Source of the DNA: a virus
Reading direction: 5' to 3' (one strand)
IMG/VR virus record: IMGVR_UViG_3300032288_003433
Coordinates: 1 to 33,569 of that record
Length of the DNA: 33,569 nucleotides
The notes below the pieces were generated by a model. That model was not told the DNA's origin and made no database searches. It was given only the letters and a program-made list of their open reading frames with translations. Position 1 is the stretch's first letter; the number at the start of each line of letters is the position of its first letter. A program made the translations under genes and the position numbers. This document shows, piece by piece, positions 1 to 7,722 of the stretch.

Positions 1-30
1 TCCTTTTTCTCCCCGATCCAAACAAAACGA

Positions 31-42
31 GGTTCGAGAACC
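31..42. repeat. Palindrome GGTTCGAGAACC before terS
   Basis: The two 5-bp arms GGTTC and GAACC are perfect complements around a GA centre, ending one base before the first start codon. The only Shine-Dalgarno-like bases (GAGG, 29-32) run into its left arm, so a protein bound here or an mRNA hairpin could limit terS translation. Near-identical cores (GGTTCGAACC, GGTTCGGACC) occur in the large inverted repeat at 26981-27037. An operator role is inference. Confidence 0.35.
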
Positions 43-43
43 G

Positions 44-343
44 ATGAACACAGACAACTACGGCAGAAATCGAACAGCGATCGAAGAAATGCTCGCAGCT
101 TTGACCGACGCAGGCCGGCTCGAAAATGTGGATTCGGCGCGTGTTGCGATGGTGCGTGCGTTGGCTGACGCTGTGGATCAAGACCCGACGAACGCTTCAC
201 TGTGGCGTGAGTATCGTGCCGCTGAGATTTCGTTGAGGGAGGTGGGTGTGAGTGACGATGACGGCTTCAAGGAACTTCTCGAGTCTTTGTCTTCCGAGGT
301 GGGCAACAAGCCCAACGCCAGGAAGAAGAAATCGGGGTCATGA
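44..343 (+). CDS. terS: Terminase small subunit (probable)
   Basis: Predicted 99-residue protein that would recognise the packaging site and bring the phage DNA to the large terminase. The assignment comes from position (directly upstream of TerL), size, and a central helical segment around residues 26-66 (SARVAMVRALADAVDQDP, then ASLWREYRAAEISL) that resembles small terminases of actinobacteriophages. The C terminus is very basic (NARKKKSGS), as expected of a DNA-contacting tail. The ATG has only a weak GAGG upstream, inside a palindrome. The 3' end overlaps the likely start of TerL. No catalytic motif is expected in this family, so the call relies on context plus general similarity. Confidence 0.7.
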   Translation: MNTDNYGRNRTAIEEMLAALTDAGRLENVDSARVAMVRALADAVDQDPTNASLWREYRAAEISLREVGVSDDDGFKELLESLSSEVGNKPNARKKKSGS

Positions 344-1664
344 GATAGCGGCTGTTGCGAAGCAGTTAGGTCAGCCGTTGATGCCGTGGCAGCAGATGGT
401 TGCGGATGTGGCTAGCGAGGTTGATGAGCGGACTGGTTTGCCGGCGTTTCGTGAGGTGGTGGTGACTGTTCCGCGTCAGTCGGGGAAGACGACGTTGGTG
501 TTGGCGTGGGAGTTGCATCGCTGTTTGATGTGGGGTCGGATGCAGCGTGTGGCGTATACGGCTCAGACGGGGTCTGATGCTCGCCGGAAGTTGATTGATG
601 ATCAGGCGCCGATGTTGTTGGGTTCTCCGTTCAAGGCTGCGGTGGACAAGGTGCATAAGGCGCAGGGTAATGAGGCAATTGTTTTCAAGAATGGGTCGAG
701 GATTGATGTGTTGGCTTCGACGGATTCTGCGGGTCACGGTCGCACACTTGATTTGCCGATCCTTGACGAGGTGTTTGCGGATGCTGATGATCGGCGTGAG
801 CAGGCGTTGTTGCCGGCGATGGCAACTCGTCCGGATGCGCAGCTGTTCGTGGTGTCGACGATGGGGACTGAAGCGTCGAGTTATCTGAACCGTAAGGTGG
901 AGACTGGCCGGTCGCTGGTTGTCGAGGGCGCTAATTCTGGGCTGGCATATTTCGAGTGGTCGGCGGATGTGGCGGCGGATATTGATGATCCGAAAACGTG
1001 GTGGTCGTGTATGCCGGCGTTGGGTCACACGATTTCGGAGGACACTGTGCGTCATGCTCGCACGACGATGTCCGAGGGCGATTTTCGTCGGTCGATGTTG
1101 AATCAGAAGACGGTGTCTGATGAGCGTGTGATTCCGGTGTCGGTGTGGGAGTCGGCGTGTGCTGATGATGTGCGTCCGGAGGGCAAGTTCCGGTTTGGGT
1201 TTGATGTGAATTCGGAGCGGTCGGCGGCGTCGATCGTGGTCGCTGATGGTGATGGTCGTGCTGAGCTGATCGAGTTCCGTGAAGGTCTCGGCTGGTGTGT
1301 GGAACGGCTGACGGAGTTGGCGAAGAAGTGGGATGCGGAGATCGTCTTGGATTCGTTTGGGCCTGCCGGCTCGTTCGCTGATGAGCTGGTGGCTCGTGGT
1401 GTTCGCGTTGTGAGATATTCGACGCGTGAGATGGCTTATGCTTGTGGCAGTTTGTTTGACAGGCTTGCTGATGGTCGTGTGAAGGTTCGTCGACATGTGT
1501 TGTTGGATTCGGCTGCGGCGGGTGCTCGGCGCAGGTCGACTGGTGATGCGTGGGTGTGGGCGAGGAAGGATGGGGATACGGATGTGTCTCCGTTGGTTGC
1601 GTTGACGTTGGCTGCCGATGTGAAGGGTGCAGCCCCGGTTGAAGTGTGGGTGGATTTTGATTAG
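252..1664 (+). CDS. terL: Terminase large subunit
   Basis: ATPase and nuclease motor that pumps DNA into the prohead and cuts it. The Walker A motif is PRQSGKTT (about residues 74-81), preceded by the adenine-contact segment LMPWQQM typical of TerL; Walker B is LPILDE (about 168-173). The C-terminal half carries an RNase H-like nuclease region: FGFDVN near 317, a second acidic strand IVLDSFGP and a final acidic segment near DGDTDVSP. The start is uncertain. GTG 252 and ATG 258 both lie inside terS in another frame; TTG 378 or ATG 381 would avoid the overlap but remove the conserved GHEIAAVAKQLGQPL stretch that TerL proteins of this type carry before PWQ. I therefore favour the overlapping start. 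The body of the gene is strongly G/T-rich. Confidence 0.95.
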   Translation: MTMTASRNFSSLCLPRWATSPTPGRRNRGHEIAAVAKQLGQPLMPWQQMVADVASEVDERTGLPAFREVVVTVPRQSGKTTLVLAWELHRCLMWGRMQRVAYTAQTGSDARRKLIDDQAPMLLGSPFKAAVDKVHKAQGNEAIVFKNGSRIDVLASTDSAGHGRTLDLPILDEVFADADDRREQALLPAMATRPDAQLFVVSTMGTEASSYLNRKVETGRSLVVEGANSGLAYFEWSADVAADIDDPKTWWSCMPALGHTISEDTVRHARTTMSEGDFRRSMLNQKTVSDERVIPVSVWESACADDVRPEGKFRFGFDVNSERSAASIVVADGDGRAELIEFREGLGWCVERLTELAKKWDAEIVLDSFGPAGSFADELVARGVRVVRYSTREMAYACGSLFDRLADGRVKVRRHVLLDSAAAGARRRSTGDAWVWARKDGDTDVSPLVALTLAADVKGAAPVEVWVDFD

Positions 1665-1668
1665 AAGA

Positions 1669-1812
1669 GTGATCGGTTCGATGTTGCAGGTCGCCGGGTT
1701 GCTGGTGGGGTCTGTGGCTGGGTATATGATTTATCCGGCTGTTGGTGGGCTAATCTTGAGCGCAGGTTTGTTTACGTTCGGTTTGGCGCTCGAGAAGTCT
1801 GGTGATGTCTGA
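1669..1812 (+). CDS. Small two-helix membrane protein between TerL and portal
   Basis: A 47-residue reading frame from GTG 1669 (or 43 residues from ATG 1681), fitted exactly between the TerL stop and the portal start, with which it shares TGATG. Almost the whole protein is hydrophobic: two predicted membrane helices around MLQVAGLLVGSVAGYMIY and PAVGGLILSAGLFTFGLAL, then a short charged tail EKSGDV. I do not recognise the family. Possible roles are a membrane-associated assembly factor or a small lysis-type protein; its place in the packaging operon argues for co-expression with head genes. The tight fit and coupled stop/start support it being real. Confidence 0.55.
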   Translation: MIGSMLQVAGLLVGSVAGYMIYPAVGGLILSAGLFTFGLALEKSGDV

Positions 1813-3131
1813 TGTTGGTGAATCTTCGCCGTAAGCCAGTCGAAGAGCGCAGTGCGTTCTCCTGGCCTGATTATCTCCGTTTGGTTGAGCAGTTTTCGTT
1901 CAATGGGATGCAGTATGTGGCTCCGAGCGGGAATGTTGAGGAGATGTCGGCGTTGCATGGCGGTCGCAATCCGATTGTGGCTGCGTGTATTGCGGTGCGT
2001 TCGCTGGTGTTTTCTGAGGTTCGGTTTGTGTTCCAGGCGTATTCGAATGGTCGTCCGGGGAACATGTTCGGGAACGAGTCGTTGGGGATTTTGGAGCGTC
2101 CGTGGCTGTCTGCGACGACGGGTGATCTGTTGGCTCGTATGGAGGTTGACGCGAGCCTGTATGGGAATTCGTATTGGGTGCGTCCGAACGGTGTCGGTGA
2201 GCTGATCCGGTTGAATCCGACGAAGGTGATTATTGCGTCGGCTGATGTTGTTGATGCTCAGACTGGGATGCCGTATGGTCGCAGGCTTGTCGGCTATTCG
2301 GTGGTTGATGATCAGCATAAAGAGATCGCATTTTTTGAGCCGTCTGAGGTGGCGCATTATCGTCCGCTCGCTGATCCGGATCATCCGTTCCGTGGTCGTT
2401 CGTGGTTGTCGACGGTGATGACTGATGTGAGCGCCGATAACGAGATGACGACGTATAAGCATGCGTTTTTGCGGAACTCTGCGACACCGAACATGGTCGT
2501 GAAATTCGATCCCGGCATCTCTGAGGAGGCATACAAAAAGTTCAAGGAGCGTCTCGAGGCCCGCCATCAGGGTGCCGCTCAAGCGTTCAAGACTCTCTAT
2601 CTGGGTGCTGGTGCCGACATCAAACTGGTTGGTGCGAACCTTGAGCAGTTGAATTTCAAGTCGGTGCAGGGCGCCGGTGAGACTCGTATCGCAGCTGCTG
2701 CTGGTGTGCCGGCGTCAATCCTCGGTATTTCAGAGGGGTTGGCTGGGTCGGCGTTGAACGCTGGGAACTATACGGCGGCTCGTCGCAGGTTTGCTGATGG
2801 GACGATGCGTCCGTTGTGGCGTGCTGCTTCGGGTGCGTTGCAGAACATTGTTCCGCCTCCGTCCGGTGGGGTTCGCTTGTGGTATGACGATCGTGATGTG
2901 TCGTTCTTGCAGGAGGACGTTTTGGATGCTGCGGATATTCGTGGCAAGGATGCGACAACGATGCGCACACTCGTCGACGGCGGGTTCGATCCGCAGTCGG
3001 TGATCGATGCTGTGACGACTGGCGATATGAGTTTGTTGACGCACAGCGGAACTTTGTCGGTGCAGTTGCAGCCGCCTTCGACTGAATCTCCGGATGAGGA
3101 TTCTTCACCGGATGATGAGGACGACGTCTGA
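1812..3131 (+). CDS. Portal protein, HK97-like
   Basis: A 439-residue protein that forms the dodecameric ring at the DNA entry vertex of the head. It fits the phage_portal/HK97 gp3 family in length, in its place between TerL and maturation protease, and in sequence: the helical N-terminal region HGGRNPIVAACIAVRSLVFS, the beta-rich wing with YGNSYWVRPNG, and the segment GVPASILGISEGLAGSALN that precedes the tunnel-loop/C-terminal helices in this family. The C terminus is acidic and Ser/Pro-rich (ESPDEDSSPDDEDDV), probably disordered. The start overlaps the previous stop and the stop overlaps the next start, indicating translational coupling through the head operon. Confidence 0.93.
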   Translation: MLVNLRRKPVEERSAFSWPDYLRLVEQFSFNGMQYVAPSGNVEEMSALHGGRNPIVAACIAVRSLVFSEVRFVFQAYSNGRPGNMFGNESLGILERPWLSATTGDLLARMEVDASLYGNSYWVRPNGVGELIRLNPTKVIIASADVVDAQTGMPYGRRLVGYSVVDDQHKEIAFFEPSEVAHYRPLADPDHPFRGRSWLSTVMTDVSADNEMTTYKHAFLRNSATPNMVVKFDPGISEEAYKKFKERLEARHQGAAQAFKTLYLGAGADIKLVGANLEQLNFKSVQGAGETRIAAAAGVPASILGISEGLAGSALNAGNYTAARRRFADGTMRPLWRAASGALQNIVPPPSGGVRLWYDDRDVSFLQEDVLDAADIRGKDATTMRTLVDGGFDPQSVIDAVTTGDMSLLTHSGTLSVQLQPPSTESPDEDSSPDDEDDV

Positions 3132-4612
3132 TGCCATATTTCGTGACACAGGATTCGCCTGACTGTTCCGGTTGGGCTGTCGTCAAGGACGACGGTGAGG
3201 TCATGGGTTGTCATGGCACGAAAGGCGACGCCGTCGACCAGATGGTTGCTATCTCGTTGGCTGAGGATATTGAGCCTGGTGGGGAGCGGTCGTTGACTCG
3301 TGAACTTCCCGACAACTATCGGCCTGCGATCTCCGACGATGTCCCTGAGGGTCGAGCGTGCGGGAACTGTCTGCACTACAACGAGGCGATGGTGAACGAG
3401 GATGGCGTCCGAGTGTGGTGCAACCTGTGGGAAGACTGGGTGCGCGGCGATCACTATTGCAATCGTTGGGAGCCGGCAGCCCGCTACAACAACGATGACG
3501 AGGAAGAGGAACGTCAGGTTGATCTGAGTGTTCCTGAATACATTCGTGATGCAGCTGCTCGAGGGCTTGAGTTGCGTGCTGAGGGTTTCGGTGGTGACGG
3601 TCTGGTTGATCGGACGATCCGTGAAGCACGTCTCATGGCGGACGGTCAGATTTCTGAGGACAAGGTGATTCGGGCGAACGCATGGGGATCGCGTCATGCG
3701 GTCGACCTCGAGGCACCACAGAACTCGGATGCCGGCAACGACGACTGGCCGGGTGCTGGTGCTGTCGCCCACTATCTGTGGGGTATCAACCCGTTGAACC
3801 CGCAGCCGGCACGCGACTGGTTCGCACGAAAAGCAGAACAGATACAAGCAGAACGATCTGAAAACCAGGAGGGGTTGACAGAAAAGGAAGAAGAGATGGA
3901 AGACACCGAATTCCGATTTGAAGCCCCAAAAGACAACCTCGTCCGCCAGGTGGAGTTCCGAGCCGAACCGTCAAACGACGGCCTCACCCTCGAAGGGTAC
4001 GCGGCGGTGTTCAACGAATGGACCGAAATTGACTCCTATGAGGGTTCGTTTCTTGAGCGGATCGCCCCTGGTGCATTCAAAAAGACGATCTCGGAGCGCA
4101 TGCCGGTGCTCCAGTTCGATCACGGAACGCATCCGCTGATCGGCTCCATTCCGCTCGGTGTCATCACCAACATCAAAGAAGACTCACACGGATTGCGCGT
4201 CAAAGCACGCCTGTCCGACAACTGGCTGATTGAGCCGGTGCGCGATGCCATTCGTGACGGTGCTATTCAAGGCATGTCGTTCCGTTTCCGTGTCATCAAC
4301 GAAAACTGGGTGCGCGGCAAGAATGGACCAGAGCGCACAATCACCGAGATAGCATTATTCGAGGCCGGACCCGTGGTCTATCCGGCGTATGAAAAAACTT
4401 CAGTTGGGGTTCGAAGCCGAGAGGTTCTCACTTCGCTCACCGATCCTGAAGTGCGAGGCGAAATCGCCAAGCTACTCACATACGGCACCGACATACAGGC
4501 CGCCGAGACCACAGAAACGGACGAGCCGCGAGAGCACTCGACGAGAACCAAAGCACAACGCCAGGCAATCGCCAGGCTTACCCTCCAAAGGACCCAAGAT
4601 GAAGATCACTGA
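3131..4612 (+). CDS. Multi-domain head maturation protease (HK97 U35-type C-terminal domain)
   Basis: At 493 residues this is about twice the usual prohead protease. Residues 1-50 form a small domain (YFVTQDSPDCSGWAVVKDDG) seen at the front of some actinophage head proteins. Residues 77-110 hold four cysteines in a metal-site pattern (CGNC ... C97 ... C110). Residues 130-240 form a further domain with WGSRHAVDLEAP. The protease domain runs from about 260 to 430: QFDHGTHPLIGS carries the candidate catalytic His (331 or 334) and AIQGMSFRF the candidate Ser383. The enzyme would cleave capsid delta-domains during head maturation. Base composition changes from G/T-rich to A/C-rich near 3.85 kb, where an internal ribosome site occurs, so the protease may also be made alone. 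The C-terminal 60 residues are charged and overlap the capsid gene start. Confidence 0.88.
   Translation: MPYFVTQDSPDCSGWAVVKDDGEVMGCHGTKGDAVDQMVAISLAEDIEPGGERSLTRELPDNYRPAISDDVPEGRACGNCLHYNEAMVNEDGVRVWCNLWEDWVRGDHYCNRWEPAARYNNDDEEEERQVDLSVPEYIRDAAARGLELRAEGFGGDGLVDRTIREARLMADGQISEDKVIRANAWGSRHAVDLEAPQNSDAGNDDWPGAGAVAHYLWGINPLNPQPARDWFARKAEQIQAERSENQEGLTEKEEEMEDTEFRFEAPKDNLVRQVEFRAEPSNDGLTLEGYAAVFNEWTEIDSYEGSFLERIAPGAFKKTISERMPVLQFDHGTHPLIGSIPLGVITNIKEDSHGLRVKARLSDNWLIEPVRDAIRDGAIQGMSFRFRVINENWVRGKNGPERTITEIALFEAGPVVYPAYEKTSVGVRSREVLTSLTDPEVRGEIAKLLTYGTDIQAAETTETDEPREHSTRTKAQRQAIARLTLQRTQDEDH
3867..3898 (+). promoter_or_regulatory. Possible internal ribosome binding site and start for a protease-only product
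   Basis: AGGAGGGG at 3867-3874 is the strongest Shine-Dalgarno match in this gene. It abuts an in-frame TTG (3875) and is followed by AGGAAGAAG (3885-3893) and an in-frame ATG (3896, Met256). Starting there gives about 238 residues, the normal length of a stand-alone HK97-type prohead protease. Whether it is used is inference. Confidence 0.45.
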
Positions 4613-5987
4613 ACTTCGTTCCAAGGTGGAGGCGCTGAAGGCCGAAATTGAGTCTCTCGCCGCCATCGAAAACATCACCGCAGAAGACGACGCCCGCCTG
4701 TCCGCTGCTCTCGACGAGTTCGAGGCACGCAACGGCGAACTGTCCGAAGTTGAGGCACGTCAGGCACGCATCGAGGCAGCGAAGGCTGTCACCGTTGAGC
4801 GCGCTGCCGGCTTCGACGCCCCGCAGATCATGAAGAAGACCGACGTCGCTGTTGATGTTCGTTCCGCTTCGCGTGGCGAAATCCGTGACGCCGCCCTCAA
4901 GATTCTTGAGAGCAACGCTCGTGGACTCGGAACCCATCAGGTCGACAACGTCGACAAGCTGATCAACACCCGTTCCGAACTGCTCGACGGTGGCGTCATC
5001 GCCAAGCGTCTTCTCCTCACCGAGAATGGCGCATACCGTTCGGCTTTCGTGAAGGCGTCGACCCAGCAGAACCCTGCGTTCACCAACGAAGAGGCCAACG
5101 CGATCAACGAGTTCCGTGCAGCCGCCATCAGCCCCGATTCGGCTGGCGGATTCGGTTTGCCGGTCCTCATCGACCCGTCGATCATCCTCACGAGCGGTGC
5201 CGCTGACGCCCCGATCCTCAACATTGCACGCGTGGTCACGATCACGACCGATGAGTGGAAGGGTGTTTCGTCCGCTGGTGTCGCATGGTCCTATGACGCT
5301 GAAGCTGTCGAAGTGTCGGACGATGCTCCGACTCTTGCCCAGCCGAACGTGCTCACCTACAAGGCTGCAGGATTCATTCCTTACAGCCTCGAGGTCGGCA
5401 TGGACTACCCCGGCTTCGCCGAGGAAATGCGCCGTCTGCTCGACGCAGGCTACGTCGACCTCGTCGCCAAGCAGACGATGACAGGCACCACGCCGGTCGG
5501 TATCTTCACCGCTCTCGACGCCAACACGAACGTCGAAGTGGTTGTGACCACCGACGGTGCGTTCGGCGCTGTTGACTTGCTGAAGGTTTGGGGCGAACTC
5601 CCCGAGCGTTACCGCAGCCGTGCAACGTGGGTCATGTCCACCGATGTGGAGAACGAGATTCGTACGTTCTCGTCGACGTCGAGCGGCGCCTACTACACGG
5701 TCAACCTGCGTGAAGGTGGCACCGGCACCCTGTTCGGACGTCCGGTCGTTTTGAGCGATTACGCTCCGACGTTCACCGGCACCACAGGAGCCGCCAACAT
5801 CCTCTGCGTTGGTGACTTCAGCAACTACGTCATCGCCCAGCGTGCCGGTATGAGCCTCGAGTTCATCCCGCAGTTGTTCGGTGTCACGAACGGTCGTCCG
5901 ACCGGACAGCGTGGTTGGTATGCATATGCTCGTCACGGCTTCGACTCCGTGAACGACAATGCGTTCCGTTTGCTGCAGAACACCTGA
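4599..5987 (+). CDS. Major capsid protein, HK97 fold
   Basis: A 462-residue capsid subunit. The first ~75 residues (MKITELRSKVEALKAEIESL...) are a charged coiled coil matching the HK97 delta/scaffold domain, which the upstream protease would remove. The rest is the shell domain, with features typical of HK97-family MCPs such as the segment SAGGFGLPVLIDPSI before the spine helix and a C-terminal part with RAGMSLEFIPQ and RPTGQRGWYAYARHGFDSV. I chose ATG 4599 because it follows AAAGGA at good spacing and starts the coiled coil; an upstream ATG at 4389 in the same frame would add low-quality sequence lying inside the protease gene. Codon use shifts to C-ending codons, unlike the flanking G/T-rich genes, as expected for the most highly expressed protein. 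An intrinsic terminator follows. Confidence 0.93.
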   Translation: MKITELRSKVEALKAEIESLAAIENITAEDDARLSAALDEFEARNGELSEVEARQARIEAAKAVTVERAAGFDAPQIMKKTDVAVDVRSASRGEIRDAALKILESNARGLGTHQVDNVDKLINTRSELLDGGVIAKRLLLTENGAYRSAFVKASTQQNPAFTNEEANAINEFRAAAISPDSAGGFGLPVLIDPSIILTSGAADAPILNIARVVTITTDEWKGVSSAGVAWSYDAEAVEVSDDAPTLAQPNVLTYKAAGFIPYSLEVGMDYPGFAEEMRRLLDAGYVDLVAKQTMTGTTPVGIFTALDANTNVEVVVTTDGAFGAVDLLKVWGELPERYRSRATWVMSTDVENEIRTFSSTSSGAYYTVNLREGGTGTLFGRPVVLSDYAPTFTGTTGAANILCVGDFSNYVIAQRAGMSLEFIPQLFGVTNGRPTGQRGWYAYARHGFDSVNDNAFRLLQNT

Positions 5988-6009
5988 TCGTTCACAGCAA
6001 CAGGCTTTT

Positions 6010-6049
6010 GAAGCCCAGGGCCGTTATGGTCCTGGGCTTCTGCCTTTTT
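6010..6049 (+). terminator. Rho-independent terminator after the capsid gene
   Basis: Perfect 10-bp stem GAAGCCCAGG (6010-6019) and CCTGGGCTTC (6031-6040) with an 11-base loop, followed by TGCCTTTTT. It lies 22 bp after the capsid stop and should end or attenuate the head transcript before the small head protein and sugar cassette. Confidence 0.85.
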
Positions 6050-6113
6050 AGGGCAGTCTCACATTTCGACTTCGTCTGGTTGCTAGGGTTCTCGGTGACT
6101 TAGGAGGTCGATG

Positions 6114-6368
6114 ATGGCAGCTGCTGTTGTGTTCGCTCGTCAGTCTTGTTCGATTACGGACAAGTCCGGTTTGAAGGTTCGTTTGGTTGAGGGGGACGCT
6201 TGGGCTGGTGATGATCCTTTGGTGAAGTCTCGCCCCGATCTGTTTTCGGTGTTACCGCCGGTTGTGCGTCGTTCCGGGCCGGCTGTGCGTGATGTCGAGG
6301 TGCCGGTTGAGACGGCTTCGGCGGAGCCTGGTGTGAAGAGGGCGGTGAAGCGTGCCGGCTCGAAGTGA
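6114..6368 (+). CDS. Small head-region protein downstream of capsid
   Basis: An 84-residue protein (85 if ATG 6111 is used). AGGAGG at 6102-6107 sits three bases from ATG 6111 but six from ATG 6114, so I prefer the second. The motif VRLVEGDAWAGDDPLVKSRPDLFS, followed by a Pro/Val-rich region and a basic tail (GVKRAVKRAGSK), resembles a small protein often found immediately after the capsid gene in actinobacteriophages. Its biochemical role is not established as far as I know; a head-associated or connector accessory role is inferred from position. It is the first gene after the terminator, and a TAGGGT element at 6084-6089 could be a promoter -10. The 3' end overlaps the glycosyltransferase start by 17 bp. 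Confidence 0.75.
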   Translation: MAAAVVFARQSCSITDKSGLKVRLVEGDAWAGDDPLVKSRPDLFSVLPPVVRRSGPAVRDVEVPVETASAEPGVKRAVKRAGSK

Positions 6369-7722
6369 TGTTCTTGTCGGATATTTGCATCCTCATGAGG
6401 TGAGCACCTCGTTCCACAAGTCGTTGATGGCGCTTGTTGGTTGGGATATGTCGCATGATCGTCGTTTGAATGGTTGGGCGTCAATCAAGTGTGCGTCTGG
6501 TGGTATCCCTGAGGGACGCAATGAACTTGCCAAAGCGATTCTGAATTCTGAGTGTGAGTGGCTGTTCATGGTGGACGCCGATATGGGTTTTGAACCTATG
6601 GCGTTGGATCAACTGTTGTCGATCGCTGATCCGGTGAAACGTCCGATTGTTGGCGGCTTGTGTTTCGCCCAGCGTGAAGCGTTCGATGACGGTTCTAACG
6701 GTTTCCGTTGTGTGCCTCGACCAACCATTTTTGATTGGGTTCAGCATGATGACGGGCATTGGCGGTTCACTGGTCGTTCTCATTTTCCGGTGAACGCTTT
6801 GGTGGAGTCAGCTGCTACTGGTGGGGCGTTCATTGTTATTCACCGTTCGGTGTTTGAGAGGATTCGGGACAGCGAGGGTGAATGCTGGTTTGATCGGGTA
6901 CGAGGTACTGATGGGTCGCTGATCGGTGAGGACATCAGTTTCTTTGTGCGATGCCAGGCCTTGGATATCCCGCTGTTCATTCATACTGGGATTCGCACGA
7001 CTCATTTGAAGAATCTGTGGTTGGGTGAGTCGGATTTCTGGCAGTCGTTTTATGCGCCACCAGCCACCGAAGAGGTCGATGTGATTATTCCGGTGTTGCA
7101 TCGCCCTCAGAATGTGGAGCCGTTGATGCGTTCGTTGCGTGCGTCAACAGGTTTGGCAAAGGCATGGTTTGTGTGTGAGAAAGGGGATGAGGTTGAAGCT
7201 GCTGAGGTGGAGCGTTGTGGCGGGAATGTGCTTTTTTATTCTGGCAGTTTTGCGGAAAAGGTCAATTTCGCCTTCGGTGCCTGTGAGTCTCCGTGGGTTT
7301 TCTTGGCCGGAGATGATGTCCGATTCCGACCTGGCTGGCTAGATCAATCTCAGGAGGTCGCTCGCCGTTATCAGGCTGAGGTTGTCGGCACGAACGATTT
7401 GGCGAACCCTCGAGTGATGCGTGGGGAACATGCGACACACATGCTTATCTCAAGGGATTATGTGTTGAATCGTGGTGCGTCGTGGGATGGTCCTGGGATT
7501 GTCTGTCATGAGGGTTATCACCATTGGTTTGTGGATGATGAGATTGTGTCTGTGGCGAAGCAGCGCAAAGTGTTCCAGATGGCGTTGGGTGCCGAGGTGG
7601 AGCATCTTCATCCGATGGTTGGCAAGGCTGCGAATGATGATGTTTACGATAAGGGTGCGGAGAAGTCGGCTGAGGATGAGAAGCTGTTCAAGGCTCGCTA
7701 TCGGAAGTTTGCGGTGAAGTGA
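6352..7722 (+). CDS. Two-domain glycosyltransferase (tandem GT-A-like)
   Basis: A 456-residue cytoplasmic protein with two glycosyltransferase-like halves. The N-terminal half (about 1-235) has a GT-A layout: LFMVDADMG with a DAD metal/nucleotide-sugar motif at residues 75-77, then TGGAFIVIHRSVFERI and IGEDISFFVRC, where GED would supply the acceptor-side acid, and a final HTGI..THLK histidine region. The C-terminal half begins as a new GT2-like fold (VDVIIPVLHRPQNVEPLMRSL, from 242) with FLAGDDVRFRPGW (GDD at 320-322) as its acidic motif. The gene starts with GTG inside the preceding gene and is translationally coupled to the epimerase. Between capsid and connector genes, virion protein glycosylation is the most likely purpose; cell-wall modification is the alternative. 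Confidence 0.82.
   Translation: MPARSDVLVGYLHPHEVSTSFHKSLMALVGWDMSHDRRLNGWASIKCASGGIPEGRNELAKAILNSECEWLFMVDADMGFEPMALDQLLSIADPVKRPIVGGLCFAQREAFDDGSNGFRCVPRPTIFDWVQHDDGHWRFTGRSHFPVNALVESAATGGAFIVIHRSVFERIRDSEGECWFDRVRGTDGSLIGEDISFFVRCQALDIPLFIHTGIRTTHLKNLWLGESDFWQSFYAPPATEEVDVIIPVLHRPQNVEPLMRSLRASTGLAKAWFVCEKGDEVEAAEVERCGGNVLFYSGSFAEKVNFAFGACESPWVFLAGDDVRFRPGWLDQSQEVARRYQAEVVGTNDLANPRVMRGEHATHMLISRDYVLNRGASWDGPGIVCHEGYHHWFVDDEIVSVAKQRKVFQMALGAEVEHLHPMVGKAANDDVYDKGAEKSAEDEKLFKARYRKFAVK

Noticed and set aside
366-1496. Open frame of about 376 codons on the - strand across TerL, and similar ones at 1731-2582, 2768-3847 and 12608-13552
   Set aside because: They mirror strongly biased G/T-rich genes and give Arg/His/Ser/Gln-rich low-complexity proteins. 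The sense products have clear family motifs.
4389-4598. Upstream ATG extending the capsid protein by 70 residues
   Set aside because: It lies inside the protease gene in another frame, lacks a ribosome site and adds low-complexity sequence before the normal coiled-coil start at 4599.
4578-5936. Long open frame (about 450 codons) on the - strand opposite the capsid gene
   Set aside because: The capsid gene on the + strand is certain; the antisense frame stays open because of the C-ending codon bias, has no ribosome site or recognisable motif, and every other gene is on the + strand.
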